This document shows, piece after piece, positions 23,593 through 31,494 of a stretch of 37,082 nt of DNA. The notes beneath the pieces were generated by a model. It was not told the origin of the DNA, did not search any database, and was given only the letters and a program-made list of their open reading frames with translations. Position 1 is the first letter of the stretch. Every line of letters starts with the position of its first letter. Source of the DNA: JADJAH01 sp964615795 (GTDB lineage: Bacteria; Bacteroidota; Ignavibacteria; Tepidaquicellales; Tepidaquicellaceae); contig CAZTQR010000030.1 of assembly GCA_964615795.1 (NCBI GenBank), positions 1-37,082 on the forward strand. Direction: 5' to 3'. Position numbers and translations under genes: made by a program.

Positions 23593-24291
23593 ATGAAGAA
23601 GAAGATACTGGTGGTGGATGATGAAAAGGACATTGTTGATATATTAAAATACAACCTCGAAAGGGAGAATGAATTTGAGGTTCTTACAGCAAGCAACGGC
23701 AAGGAAGCACTCGATCTTGCCGCCACAAATCCGGACGTCATACTTCTTGACATCATGATGCCCGAACTTAACGGATTCGAAGTCTGCAAACAGCTGAAAG
23801 GCAATCCGGCAACATCAAAGATACCCGTGATCTTCCTTACTGCCAAAGAGAACGAGATAGATGAGATCCTCGGACTCGAGATCGGCGCAGACGATTACAT
23901 CACAAAGCCCATCTCACCGCGCAAGGTTCTTGCAAGGTTGAAATCCGTCATGCGCAGAAGCCAGAATGAAAGGCCCGTTCAGATATCTTTCGGAGAGAAC
24001 ATTAAGTTCAAGAACCTCGAGATTGACACTGCAAGCCACAGCGTAAAGATCAAGGACAGGGAAATTTTCTTTCCAAAGAAGGAATTTCAGCTTCTGCACT
24101 TCCTTATGTCAAACAGGGGCAAGGTCTATTCCAGGGAGATACTTCTTAACAGGATATGGGGCGAGAACATATATGTGGTCGACAGGACAGTTGACGTGCA
24201 CGTTGCAAAGGTGAGGGAAAAACTCGGAGAATACGCGGAGTATATCGAGACCATAAAAGGCCTGGGCTACAGATTCAAGGACGCAAAATAA
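23593..24291 (+). CDS. OmpR/PhoB-type response regulator
   Basis: The DNA-binding output half of a two-component system. With this start (232 residues) the receiver domain has the acidic pocket Asp9/Asp10/Glu11 in 'LVVDDEK', the phospho-acceptor Asp53 in 'LLDIMMPELNG', Thr83 and Lys105 ('ITKPIS'). The C-terminal winged helix (about 130-230) ends with 'TVDVHVAKVREKLG' and 'IKGLGYRF', the recognition helix and wing of the OmpR family. ATG at 23572 would add seven residues; I prefer 23593 because MKKKILVVDDE fits the family's N-terminus, though neither has a strong Shine-Dalgarno site. The kinase gene follows 16 bp later. Target genes are unknown; PhoB-like phosphate regulation is only a possibility. 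Confidence 0.92.
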   Translation: MKKKILVVDDEKDIVDILKYNLERENEFEVLTASNGKEALDLAATNPDVILLDIMMPELNGFEVCKQLKGNPATSKIPVIFLTAKENEIDEILGLEIGADDYITKPISPRKVLARLKSVMRRSQNERPVQISFGENIKFKNLEIDTASHSVKIKDREIFFPKKEFQLLHFLMSNRGKVYSREILLNRIWGENIYVVDRTVDVHVAKVREKLGEYAEYIETIKGLGYRFKDAK

Positions 24292-24307
24292 CAGCGTTCA
24301 TTATGAA

Positions 24308-25396
24308 ATGAAGAAAGTAAACGTCCTTACAAAATATTCCGTCCTGATTGCGTTACTCTTTCTTATCATCATAATCCTTCTCGCAAAGCTCTTCAACGCT
24401 TCAAACGATGCCCTCATTGCAGTTTCGCTTTCTGCAGTTGCAATTTTCATTTTCTCATTCGTCTTCATTCAGCGTGAGATCACTGCGCCGCTTAAACAGC
24501 TCTTCAACTTCTCCGAAAAGCTTAAACTTCCCGACGATTCTTCGGAAGAGGAAGACGATTTCGACAAGAAGTCCGACGAGCTTAACGATTTGATCGAAGA
24601 CCTTGAGCTTATACGCGGAGGAAGGGTTCACAACAAGGAGATCTACTACACCCTGAACGAACTCATTATGATCGCGAAGCGAACGCTCCACGAGATCAAC
24701 ACGGCGAAGACATTCCGCATAAACAGGAATGAGTTCATGGGAAACGTTGCGCATGAGCTTCGCACTCCGATATTCGCCATACAGCTTTCACTCGAGACAC
24801 TGCTTGACGGCGCGATCAACGACGAGGAAGTGAACGAGGATTTCCTCTCGAGGGCGCTGAATCAGACCAAGAGACTGAAGGAGCTTGTTGATGATCTTAT
24901 TAGCATTTCAAAGTTTGAGACAGGCGTCAAGATGAGCATGAGATACTTCCCGATCTCAAAGGCCATTGAAGAGACAGTGAGTGAACTTTCCGATCTTGCA
25001 CAGTCAAAGGATGTCGGGCTCACTTTCAGCAACGGGCATTCAGAAGAGATCACTGTTTTCGGTGACGAGCAAAGACTGAAGCAGGTGCTGGTGAATCTTG
25101 TTGACAATGCGATAAAGTACACGCCTAAAAGCGGCATGATTGACGTGAAGCTCGATATCAGGGAAAAGGATGTATCAGTGATAGTGCAGGACAACGGCAT
25201 CGGCATTCCCAAAAAGGACCTGCCCAGAATTTTCGAAAGGTTCTACAGAGTTGACAAGGCAAGGTCACGCGAAATCGGCGGAAGCGGGCTCGGCCTTTCC
25301 ATAGTCAAACACATACTCGAAGCACATTCAAGCCAGATCAGGGTTGACAGCGAAGTTGACAAGGGCACAAGGTTTGAATTTATCCTGAAGAGATAG
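24308..25396 (+). CDS. Sensor histidine kinase, PhoR-like, without an extracytoplasmic sensor
   Basis: The 362-residue product is the partner of the upstream regulator. Two transmembrane helices (about 11-29 and 35-54) are separated by only about five residues, so there is essentially no periplasmic domain. An acidic linker (75-100, 'SSEEEDDFD') follows. The dimerisation helix carries phospho-acceptor His149 in 'GNVAHELRTPIFAI'. The ATPase domain has the N box 'LVNLVDNAIKYT', the G1 box 'DNGIGIPKKDLPRIFERFYR' and the G2 box 'GGSGLGLSIVKH'. Sensing must occur in the membrane, through the linker, or through a partner protein. Its stop is 5 bp from the stop of the convergent gatA. Confidence 0.92.
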   Translation: MKKVNVLTKYSVLIALLFLIIIILLAKLFNASNDALIAVSLSAVAIFIFSFVFIQREITAPLKQLFNFSEKLKLPDDSSEEEDDFDKKSDELNDLIEDLELIRGGRVHNKEIYYTLNELIMIAKRTLHEINTAKTFRINRNEFMGNVAHELRTPIFAIQLSLETLLDGAINDEEVNEDFLSRALNQTKRLKELVDDLISISKFETGVKMSMRYFPISKAIEETVSELSDLAQSKDVGLTFSNGHSEEITVFGDEQRLKQVLVNLVDNAIKYTPKSGMIDVKLDIREKDVSVIVQDNGIGIPKKDLPRIFERFYRVDKARSREIGGSGLGLSIVKHILEAHSSQIRVDSEVDKGTRFEFILKR

Positions 25397-25401
25397 ATCA
25401 C

Positions 25402-26826
25402 TCAGATCTCGTTCCACATCTTAAGCAATCCTTCTTCATCAAATTTCTTTCCGATGATCTGAATCCCGTAAGGAAGTCCGCCGGAGTCAATGCCGGCGGG
25501 AACAGACATTGCGGGGATTCCGGCAAGATTTGCAGAAACGGTGTAAATGTCGCTTAAATACATTGCGAGCGGATCGTCTATCTTCTCGCCTATCTTAAAT
25601 GCCGTTGTAGGTGTAGTTGGAGTTATTATGTAGTCAACATCGCGGAATGCCTTCTCAAAATCTTCCCTGATGAGTCGCCTCGCTTTCTGCGCCTTCCTGT
25701 AGTATGCATCGTAATATCCGGCTGAAAGCACATAAGTGCCAAGCATGATCCTTCGCTTGACTTCAGTGCCGAATCCGCGTGAACGCGTATTGACATACAT
25801 ATCTTCGAGAGAACCATGGTCTTCAGCCCTTAGACCGTACCTGACACCGTCATACCTTGAGAGATTGCTTGAGGCTTCGGCGCAAGTAAGGACGTAGTAA
25901 GTTTGTATGAGGTATTTTGAATTCGGGAGGGAGATCTCCTTAACCGGAAAACCTCTTTGCTTAAGCTCTTCAATCTTTCCGAAGACACCGTCCCTGACTT
26001 CGCTGTTCAGACCTTCGCCGAAATATTCCTTAATGTAGCCGAGACGAGTCCCGGAAGGATCAAGCCTGCCAAGAACATTCCCGGAGTAAGCAGGCACATG
26101 CTCTGCGGATGATGTGCTGTCATTGGGATCATGCCCTGCAATGACCTCAAGCACCCTCGATGTTGTATCGTTGCTCTTTGAGAAGATCCCTATCGTATCA
26201 AAGGATGATGCGAAAGCTACAAGCCCGTAGCGGGATATCCTCCCGTATGTCACTTTGAGTCCCGTAACTCCGCAGAATGACGCGGGCTGTCTTATCGAGC
26301 CGCCGGTTTCGGATCCAAGCGACGCGATGCACATGCCGGCTGCAACCGACACTGCGCTTGCGCCTGAAGAACCGCCGGGGACGCGTGACTTATCAAACGG
26401 GTTTTTGACCGGCCCGTAAACCGAATTCTCGTTTGACGAACCCATGGCAAATTCATCACAGTTAACTCTGCCAATGATTATTGCGCCTTCGGACCTGAGC
26501 CGTGCCACCGCCGTTGAATCATACAGCGATCTAAAATCCTTAAGTATCGCCGAGGAGCATGTCAGGCCTTTGCCTTTTATTGCGATCACATCCTTGACCG
26601 AGATGACTGCACCTGCAAGTTTGCCGGCATTGCCCGTCTTCAGCAGGGCATCCGTTTCATCCGCCTTCTGAAGAGCTTCATCCGCAAAGACTTCAATGAA
26701 AACATTCAGGTCCTTCTGCGCATCTATTCTGTTCAGATAAAATGTAACCAGCTCACGGCAGGTGAGTTTGCCGGAACGCAGGTTTTCCTGAACTGCGCTT
26801 AGATCTGAAGAAATAAAGTCAGACAT
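25402..26826 (-). CDS. gatA: Asp-tRNA(Asn)/Glu-tRNA(Gln) amidotransferase subunit A
   Basis: GatA is the glutaminase of the GatCAB complex, which converts Glu-tRNA(Gln) or Asp-tRNA(Asn) to the amide form. The 474-residue product has the amidase triad Lys78 ('ISVKDVI'), Ser153 ('VPGGSSGASA') and Ser177 ('GSETGGSIRQPAS'). GatA-specific stretches such as 'MGSSNENSVYGP' and 'TYGRISRYGLVAFASSFD' separate it from general amidases. gatB and gatC are not in the window. It is the last gene of the minus-strand run, 71 bp after tatA. Confidence 0.93.
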   Translation of the reverse strand: MSDFISSDLSAVQENLRSGKLTCRELVTFYLNRIDAQKDLNVFIEVFADEALQKADETDALLKTGNAGKLAGAVISVKDVIAIKGKGLTCSSAILKDFRSLYDSTAVARLRSEGAIIIGRVNCDEFAMGSSNENSVYGPVKNPFDKSRVPGGSSGASAVSVAAGMCIASLGSETGGSIRQPASFCGVTGLKVTYGRISRYGLVAFASSFDTIGIFSKSNDTTSRVLEVIAGHDPNDSTSSAEHVPAYSGNVLGRLDPSGTRLGYIKEYFGEGLNSEVRDGVFGKIEELKQRGFPVKEISLPNSKYLIQTYYVLTCAEASSNLSRYDGVRYGLRAEDHGSLEDMYVNTRSRGFGTEVKRRIMLGTYVLSAGYYDAYYRKAQKARRLIREDFEKAFRDVDYIITPTTPTTAFKIGEKIDDPLAMYLSDIYTVSANLAGIPAMSVPAGIDSGGLPYGIQIIGKKFDEEGLLKMWNEI

Positions 26827-26897
26827 GTTGAATGAGATTCAGAGTGAGGTAAGTTGAAGTCTGTGAATCAAACAGGAAGATGAAGGGCCGGCAGGCC

Positions 26898-27080
26898 TTA
26901 AGCTTTCTTCTCTTTATCTTCCGATGTGCTAAGGTCCTTTTCGATATCCGAAGTTGCCTTCTTGAATTCCTTAACACCCTTTCCGAGCCCCTGCATCAGT
27001 TCAGGGATCTTCTTGGCTCCGAAAAGTACGAGGATCACTATGGCTATAAGAATTATCTCCGGTGTTCCGAGTCCGAACAT
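26898..27080 (-). CDS. tatA: Twin-arginine translocase TatA/E-type subunit
   Basis: TatA forms the size-adjusting channel of the Tat system, which exports folded proteins. The 60-residue product has a short N-terminal transmembrane helix ('TPEIILIAIVILVLFGAKKIPEL', here truncated to its ends TPEI...IPEL, residues 6-28). The F-G-x-K-K-I/L-P-E hinge follows, then an amphipathic helix ('GKGVKEFKKAT') and a charged tail. It is shorter than E. coli TatA (89 residues), but such short forms are normal outside Proteobacteria. AAAGGAG at 27093-27087 is a good Shine-Dalgarno site 6 nt before the ATG. No tatC is present here. Confidence 0.9.
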   Translation of the reverse strand: MFGLGTPEIILIAIVILVLFGAKKIPELMQGLGKGVKEFKKATSDIEKDLSTSEDKEKKA

Positions 27081-27124
27081 TTTATGCTCCTTTTGTTGAT
27101 TTACTGCAAATATGATTTACGGCG

Positions 27125-27793
27125 TCAGTCAAAGCTTGACACTATGCTTGTGAAGAAGGCTCTTCCGTCGGTTCCTCCGAGGACCTCCTCAGAAGCCCTT
27201 TCCGGGTGAGGCATGAGTCCCATCACATTCCTGTTCCTGTTCTGAATTCCCGCAATGTTCATCAGCGAACCGTTCGGATTGTCAGCGTAAGTCAGTAGGA
27301 TCTGATTGTTGCTTATGAGATCCTGCAGTGTATCCTCATCGCAGAAATAGTTTCCTTCCCCGTGAGCGATCGGAATGCTGATCTCTTCCTTAATGCCGTA
27401 ATCGGCTGTGAAAATACTCTTATTATTCTCTACTTTCAATGTAACTGTCCTGCAGACGAACTGAAGGCTCTCGTTAACAAGCAATGCTCCGGGCAGCAAC
27501 CCCGCCTCGCAAAGTACCTGAAACCCGTTGCAGATTCCCACAACCACACCGCCGCTTTGGGCAAATCTCACAATATCTTTCATAATAGGTGAGAATCTTG
27601 CAATAGCGCCGCATCTCAGATAATCTCCGTATGAGAATCCGCCCGGAAGAAAGATCAGATTCCTGTCGCCGATGCTTCCGTCCTTGTGCCAGAGAAATTC
27701 CGTATCCGCGCCGATCACATTTTTGAGAACATGGTAAAGGTCATGATCACAGTTCGAACCGGGAAACACCACTACGCCCGCTTTTGCCGGCAT
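27125..27793 (-). CDS. purQ: Phosphoribosylformylglycinamidine synthase, glutaminase subunit
   Basis: PurQ supplies ammonia from glutamine to PurL in step four of purine synthesis. The 222-residue class I glutamine amidotransferase has the nucleophile Cys88 in 'GICNGFQVL' and the His-x-Glu pair in 'LMPHPERASEE' near residue 199. 'FPGSNCDHD' (10-18) is the PurQ signature. Its ATG overlaps the last base of the purS stop (TGATG), so translation is coupled. The separate PurS and PurQ subunits show the organism uses the three-part FGAM synthase; purL is not in the window. Confidence 0.95.
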   Translation of the reverse strand: MPAKAGVVVFPGSNCDHDLYHVLKNVIGADTEFLWHKDGSIGDRNLIFLPGGFSYGDYLRCGAIARFSPIMKDIVRFAQSGGVVVGICNGFQVLCEAGLLPGALLVNESLQFVCRTVTLKVENNKSIFTADYGIKEEISIPIAHGEGNYFCDEDTLQDLISNNQILLTYADNPNGSLMNIAGIQNRNRNVMGLMPHPERASEEVLGGTDGRAFFTSIVSSFD

Positions 27794-28053
27794 CAGGACT
27801 TTCCTCCTTCCTTCTCAACGGAAATTGAGTAATCTTCCATTACCGGATTGGCCAACAGCTTCCTGCACGCATCTTCTGAGAGCTTTCTTGCCTCATCTTC
27901 CGAAGACGCGTCAATCGTGAGCTCTATGTATTTGCCGATGCGCGTGTCGAGGATCGCTTTGAATCCCATTGACTTGAGCGAATGCTCGACCGCTTTTCCC
28001 TGCGGATCCAGGATGTTCTTCCTTACCGAAATGCTGATCTTTGATTTGTACAC
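27793..28053 (-). CDS. purS: Phosphoribosylformylglycinamidine synthase subunit PurS
   Basis: PurS bridges PurL and PurQ in the FGAM synthase complex. The 86-residue product fits the family length of about 80. 'ILDPQGKAVEHSLKSMGF' (15-32) and 'RIGKYIELTID' (38-48) are its hallmark segments, and 'CRKLLANPVMEDY' is the usual C-terminal block. It has no signal peptide. It lies 28 bp after the putative anti-sigma gene and is coupled to purQ, so it may belong to the same transcript as the sigma pair. Confidence 0.93.
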   Translation of the reverse strand: MYKSKISISVRKNILDPQGKAVEHSLKSMGFKAILDTRIGKYIELTIDASSEDEARKLSEDACRKLLANPVMEDYSISVEKEGGKS

Positions 28054-28081
28054 TTTTCTTTATGTTGAGTTAGATGTTTTG

Positions 28082-28891
28082 TTATTTGCCCGGATTGGTC
28101 TCACGCACTTTCACTTCTATCTCCTCCAGCCATTTCCTGCTGAGACTGTCCAGTTTCTTTGAAGCATTCTTCTTCGCGGTATCCTTGATGCTTTTTTCCA
28201 TTCCGGCCTTTGGCATCAGCTGAGTTTCACTTTCACGGGCCTGCATTGTCTCGATCTGCGTTTCCTCTTTAGCCGGTTCCTTCACTTCTTCTTCGGGCAT
28301 CTCTTTTGCAGACTCCTTTTGCTCTTGTTGCTTTTCATCCGCCCTGTCTGTCGCCATGTTCTGAATCGCCGGCATGGATCCTGTTACATCCGGACTGCCC
28401 GTTTCTTCCTTCTCCGAAGTTTGGGGTTCAGGCCGGTAACTATGAGGCTTTGAACTCAACTCCTGCCCGGATTCAGTTTTCGGGCTGGTTATTGTCCCTT
28501 CGGGTGATTTCGATCTTTCATCTCCGGACATGTCCTCAGTGCGGGCAATGTCCTGAGATACTGTACCCGAATCCTTCTGCACTACAGTTTCCGGTGTTGC
28601 CTGCCTCTGCTGAGTATCGACTGTTCTTGTGCTGTAAACATAATAAAGGACAAAGAACAACAGCACCACAAAGCCGGCCGCCGGAGCAAGCCACGGATAA
28701 GACCTTCCGCTTAAGATCTGCTGAAAGAAGTCTGCGATGCCGGTCTGCCTTCCCGCATGGCCTGTCCTTTTTCTTCTCTCCTCTTCTATGATCTTCAGGT
28801 GAAGTTTCTTCTCGAAGTCACTGCTTGCCCTTACGCTTTCGAGATTCTTAAGAAGATTTCTTATCTCACTATGTCTTTCCTGCTCAGTCAA
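28082..28891 (-). CDS. Single-pass membrane protein, putative anti-sigma factor
   Basis: I do not recognise this family. The 269-residue protein has a charged cytoplasmic part (1-65) with helix-prone segments ('SEIRNLLKNLESV', 'DFEKKLHLKIIEEERRK'). One transmembrane helix spans 66-88 (within 'YPWLAPAAGFVVLLFFVLYY'). A long, disordered, Glu/Lys/Pro/Ser/Thr-rich periplasmic part runs from about 90 to 225. The C-terminus is a charged, helix-prone segment ('SLSRKWLEEIEVKV'). Its start overlaps the stop of the upstream ECF sigma gene by 4 bp (ATGA), the typical arrangement for a sigma/anti-sigma pair, which is why I propose that role. It lacks the H-x3-C-x2-C zinc anti-sigma motif; the N-terminal helices may play that part. 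It could instead be an unrelated envelope protein. Confidence 0.6.
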   Translation of the reverse strand: MTEQERHSEIRNLLKNLESVRASSDFEKKLHLKIIEEERRKRTGHAGRQTGIADFFQQILSGRSYPWLAPAAGFVVLLFFVLYYVYSTRTVDTQQRQATPETVVQKDSGTVSQDIARTEDMSGDERSKSPEGTITSPKTESGQELSSKPHSYRPEPQTSEKEETGSPDVTGSMPAIQNMATDRADEKQQEQKESAKEMPEEEVKEPAKEETQIETMQARESETQLMPKAGMEKSIKDTAKKNASKKLDSLSRKWLEEIEVKVRETNPGK

Positions 28892-29514
28892 TTGCCGCCC
28901 GTGTAAGGCAGTCTTCTTTTTGGTTTGTAAATTTTTTCAAGTATAACCTTCAGGCTCTCTCTCGCTCTGTTAATTCTGGATTTCACCGTTCCCACCGGAA
29001 TCTGCAATACTGTTGCGATCTCCTCATACTCCATATCCTGAATATCCCTCAGCAGAATGATCTCCCTGTGCTTTTCATCAAGGAGATTGATCGCCTTCTG
29101 CACCATGTCAGCGTCGTCCTTTGCAATAAGCTCTTCATCCGGCTGTCTGTCATCCGAAGCATATTCAATTTCCTTCCCGTCCTCGCCAAAGGTCTGATTC
29201 ATTGAGTAAGCATGCCTTCGCGCCTTATCCCTCTTATGTGACTTTGCCTGATTGATGGCAATGGTATAGAACCACGAGGAGAACTTTCCGACATCCTTAT
29301 AAGTATGTTTGAGTCTGTAAAGCCGGAGGAATGAATCCTGCGCAATGTCTTCGGCTTCATCAATGCTTCCTGTGTATCTGTAAAGAAAGTTGACAAGCCG
29401 GTCCTTATATCTGTTAACGATCTGTGAAAAGGCGTCGTTGTCATCATTCTGAAACCTCAGCATCAGTTCTTCATCGCTCAGATGCTCATTTGCCGCTGTT
29501 GCCTGATGAGTCAT
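28888..29514 (-). CDS. ECF-type RNA polymerase sigma factor (RpoE-like)
   Basis: The 208-residue product has the two domains of ECF sigma factors. Sigma-2 covers about 27-95, with 'AEDIAQDSFLRLYR' (54-67) binding the core enzyme and 'WFYTIAINQAKSHKR' reading the -10. Sigma-4 covers about 140-195, with 'LLDEKHREIILLRDI' and the helix-turn-helix 'MEYEEIATVLQIPVGTVKSR' reading the -35. Between them is a charged linker. A basic tail ('KPKRRLPYTGGN') follows. It overlaps the next gene by 4 bp and is therefore probably controlled by that membrane protein. holA lies 64 bp upstream. Target promoters are unknown. Confidence 0.93.
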   Translation of the reverse strand: MTHQATAANEHLSDEELMLRFQNDDNDAFSQIVNRYKDRLVNFLYRYTGSIDEAEDIAQDSFLRLYRLKHTYKDVGKFSSWFYTIAINQAKSHKRDKARRHAYSMNQTFGEDGKEIEYASDDRQPDEELIAKDDADMVQKAINLLDEKHREIILLRDIQDMEYEEIATVLQIPVGTVKSRINRARESLKVILEKIYKPKRRLPYTGGN

Positions 29515-29578
29515 CCGTTTATGTTAATATCACCCGTTGATAAGATTTGTTCCTTCATGCCTTAAATAATTCACATTG

Positions 29579-30625
29579 TCAGATCGAGCAAAGCCCGTGT
29601 ATGAGATTTGACATGATCACGGATCTTTCTGCTGAAGATGACTTGAACTTTTTGTCCGCTGTGTAAAGCAGGTCAAAAGCCCTGCAAAGCCCGTCCTTGT
29701 CAAGCTTAGATGATGCTTTGATATACAATGGCAGAAGAGCTCCCTGCACCGGCCCCCACAGCTTCAGTTCCCTCTGAAGCTGAAATCCCTGAAGTTTCCC
29801 GGTTGCAGGGTCGGCAAGCTTTTTGATGGCGCAAAATGCCTGGCTCAGCAGGAACACGAGATACACTTCAATTTCCTTTTTCAGCGATATCTTCGAATAT
29901 ATCGCGAATGCGGAGGAAATGTCCCTTGTAAAGACCGCCCTGAGAAAATCGGCTTCGCTGAAATCCTTTGAAATGCCGTTGCAGAGGTTAATGTCTTCTG
30001 CTGAAACGCTTTTCCTGAAATGACAAAATGTCTTCAGTTTCTCAATCTCCGGCAAAATTTCTCCGAGGGAACTGTTGCTGAGTGACAGGAGGTGCATAAC
30101 AGATTCATCCGATATCTCAAATTCGCCGAATCTTTCCCTTATCCATGAGATCATTTCCTCTTCCGAAAGAGGTTCGACGGCAATGCGGGAGATATTACGC
30201 GCGGCCTTTGAAAATTTTGCCTCATTGTCCTTTGATTCAAGCACTGTCTTTTCGGGCTGTTCATCTTCATCCGAAATGAAGATTATGCAGACATCGGGAT
30301 TCGGATCGGACAGATATTCAGTGAGTGCGAGCCTTTTTGGCTTGGTCAGCTTTTTGGGGTTGCGGATTATCACAAGCTTCCGCGTTGAAAACAATCCCCC
30401 GCCCATGCATTCATTCATGAGCGAGTCGATCTTCAGGTCATCGGCGCTGAACATGGGCATGGAGTCTGACTTGCTTTCACCCTTGCCCACAAATCCTGTG
30501 AAAGCAGAATCCAGAAGTTCGTCAGAGATCACCCTGTCACTGCAGACAAGGTACAGGTTCTGCGGAATTTTGCCTTTTGCAAAACTCTTTCTGACAGATG
30601 TGAATGTGGAAGATTTCCCGGGCAT
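29579..30625 (-). CDS. holA: DNA polymerase III delta subunit
   Basis: HolA is the wrench subunit of the clamp loader, opening the beta sliding clamp. The 348-residue product shows the three-domain HolA layout. The N-terminal AAA+-like domain (about 15-150, 'NLYLVCSDRVISDELL' and 'LFSTRKLVIIRNPKKL') lacks a functional Walker A, as expected. 'PLSEEEMISWIRERF' and 'LLSLSNSSLGEILPEIEKL' (about 150-215) belong to domain II. A helical collar domain follows ('AIKKLADP', 'DLLYTADKKFKSS'). Sequence conservation in this family is low, so the call rests on motif order and length. It is divergent from the transaldolase gene across a 209-bp spacer. Confidence 0.85.
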   Translation of the reverse strand: MPGKSSTFTSVRKSFAKGKIPQNLYLVCSDRVISDELLDSAFTGFVGKGESKSDSMPMFSADDLKIDSLMNECMGGGLFSTRKLVIIRNPKKLTKPKRLALTEYLSDPNPDVCIIFISDEDEQPEKTVLESKDNEAKFSKAARNISRIAVEPLSEEEMISWIRERFGEFEISDESVMHLLSLSNSSLGEILPEIEKLKTFCHFRKSVSAEDINLCNGISKDFSEADFLRAVFTRDISSAFAIYSKISLKKEIEVYLVFLLSQAFCAIKKLADPATGKLQGFQLQRELKLWGPVQGALLPLYIKASSKLDKDGLCRAFDLLYTADKKFKSSSAERSVIMSNLIHGLCSI

Positions 30626-30669
30626 GATGCCTAAAATATGAATTCCGCGAAACTAAAAGAATTGTAAAA

Positions 30670-30750
30670 GCCGTGAGACTGCATACGAAGCCGTCTTTGT
30701 AACTGGTTTGCTTGCTTAAGGCTGAGCGGAGGGCCGGGAAAGCTCACGGC
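30670..30750. other. Candidate structured RNA element in the holA-transaldolase spacer
   Basis: GCCGTGAG (30670-30677) and CTCACGGC (30743-30750) form a perfect 8-bp stem closing an 81-nt element in the 209-bp spacer 30626-30834, which has no gene. A shorter alternative stem, TGAGC (30723-30727) with GCTCA (30742-30746), would use the same 3' arm, so the two folds exclude each other. AGCC near 30690 and GGCT near 30720 could form an internal helix. The nearest T-run (30767-30771) is 16 nt away, so this is not a simple terminator. I cannot match it to a known riboswitch. Confidence 0.35.
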
Positions 30751-30834
30751 GCATCTTGGTTATCTGTTTTTATAAAGCATTATTATAGCTATTTTACTTA
30801 CACTTAAACTGCAATACTAAAGCAAACTAATAAG

Positions 30835-31482
30835 ATGAAGATATTCATAGACACCGCTAACCTTGATGAAATAAAACAGGCGGCTGATATGGGAGTGCTC
30901 GACGGCGTTACGACCAATCCATCACTCGTTTCAAAGGAAGGCCATAAGGATTTCAGAAGCATGCTCGAGAAGATCGCCTCCACTGTTGACGGAGATATCA
31001 GCGCGGAGGTGGTTTCCACCAAGTGCGATGAGATCGTAAAAGAAGGAAGGGAACTTGCCAAAATTCACAAGAACATTGTAGTGAAGGTGCCGCTGATAGC
31101 TGAAGGGCTCAAGGCCGTGAAGATATTTGCTTCTGAAGGAATAAAGACCAATGTGACACTTTGCTTCTCGCCTTCACAGGCCATACTTGCCGCAAAGGCC
31201 GGCGCATATATCATCAGCCCGTTTGTCGGAAGGCTTGACGACATTTCTCAGAACGGAATGGAGCTGATTGCGCAGATCGTTCAGATCTACAACAACTATG
31301 ATTACAAAACCCAGGTGCTCGTTGCTTCGGTAAGGCATCCGATACACTTTGTTCAGGGTGCGCTGATGGGAGCGCAGATAGCTACAATGCCGTTCAAGGT
31401 AATTGAACAGCTTGTAAAACATCCGCTGACAGACATAGGACTTGCGAAATTCCTCGATGACTGGAAGAAGCTTAACGGCTAA
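30835..31482 (+). CDS. tal: Transaldolase (short TalB/TalC type)
   Basis: Transaldolase moves a dihydroxyacetone unit between sugar phosphates in the non-oxidative pentose phosphate pathway. The 215-residue product is the short form: 'IFIDTANLDEIKQA' at the N-terminus, 'GVTTNPSLV' (24-32), the Schiff-base Lys in 'IVVKVPLIAEGLKA', 'NVTLCFSPSQA', and 'HPLTDIGLAKFLDDW' at the C-terminus. It carries Glu58 ('SAEVV') and Phe in 'ISPFVGR', where fructose-6-phosphate aldolases have Gln and Tyr; this points to true transaldolase. It heads the run tal-gcvT-comB-ftsK, with gcvT 12 bp downstream. Confidence 0.93.
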   Translation: MKIFIDTANLDEIKQAADMGVLDGVTTNPSLVSKEGHKDFRSMLEKIASTVDGDISAEVVSTKCDEIVKEGRELAKIHKNIVVKVPLIAEGLKAVKIFASEGIKTNVTLCFSPSQAILAAKAGAYIISPFVGRLDDISQNGMELIAQIVQIYNNYDYKTQVLVASVRHPIHFVQGALMGAQIATMPFKVIEQLVKHPLTDIGLAKFLDDWKKLNG

Positions 31483-31494
31483 AACATCACAAAA

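Noticed and set aside
30075..30641. 188-codon plus-strand open frame
   Set aside because: It is antisense to holA and very Ser-rich, as expected from reversed codons of a real gene.
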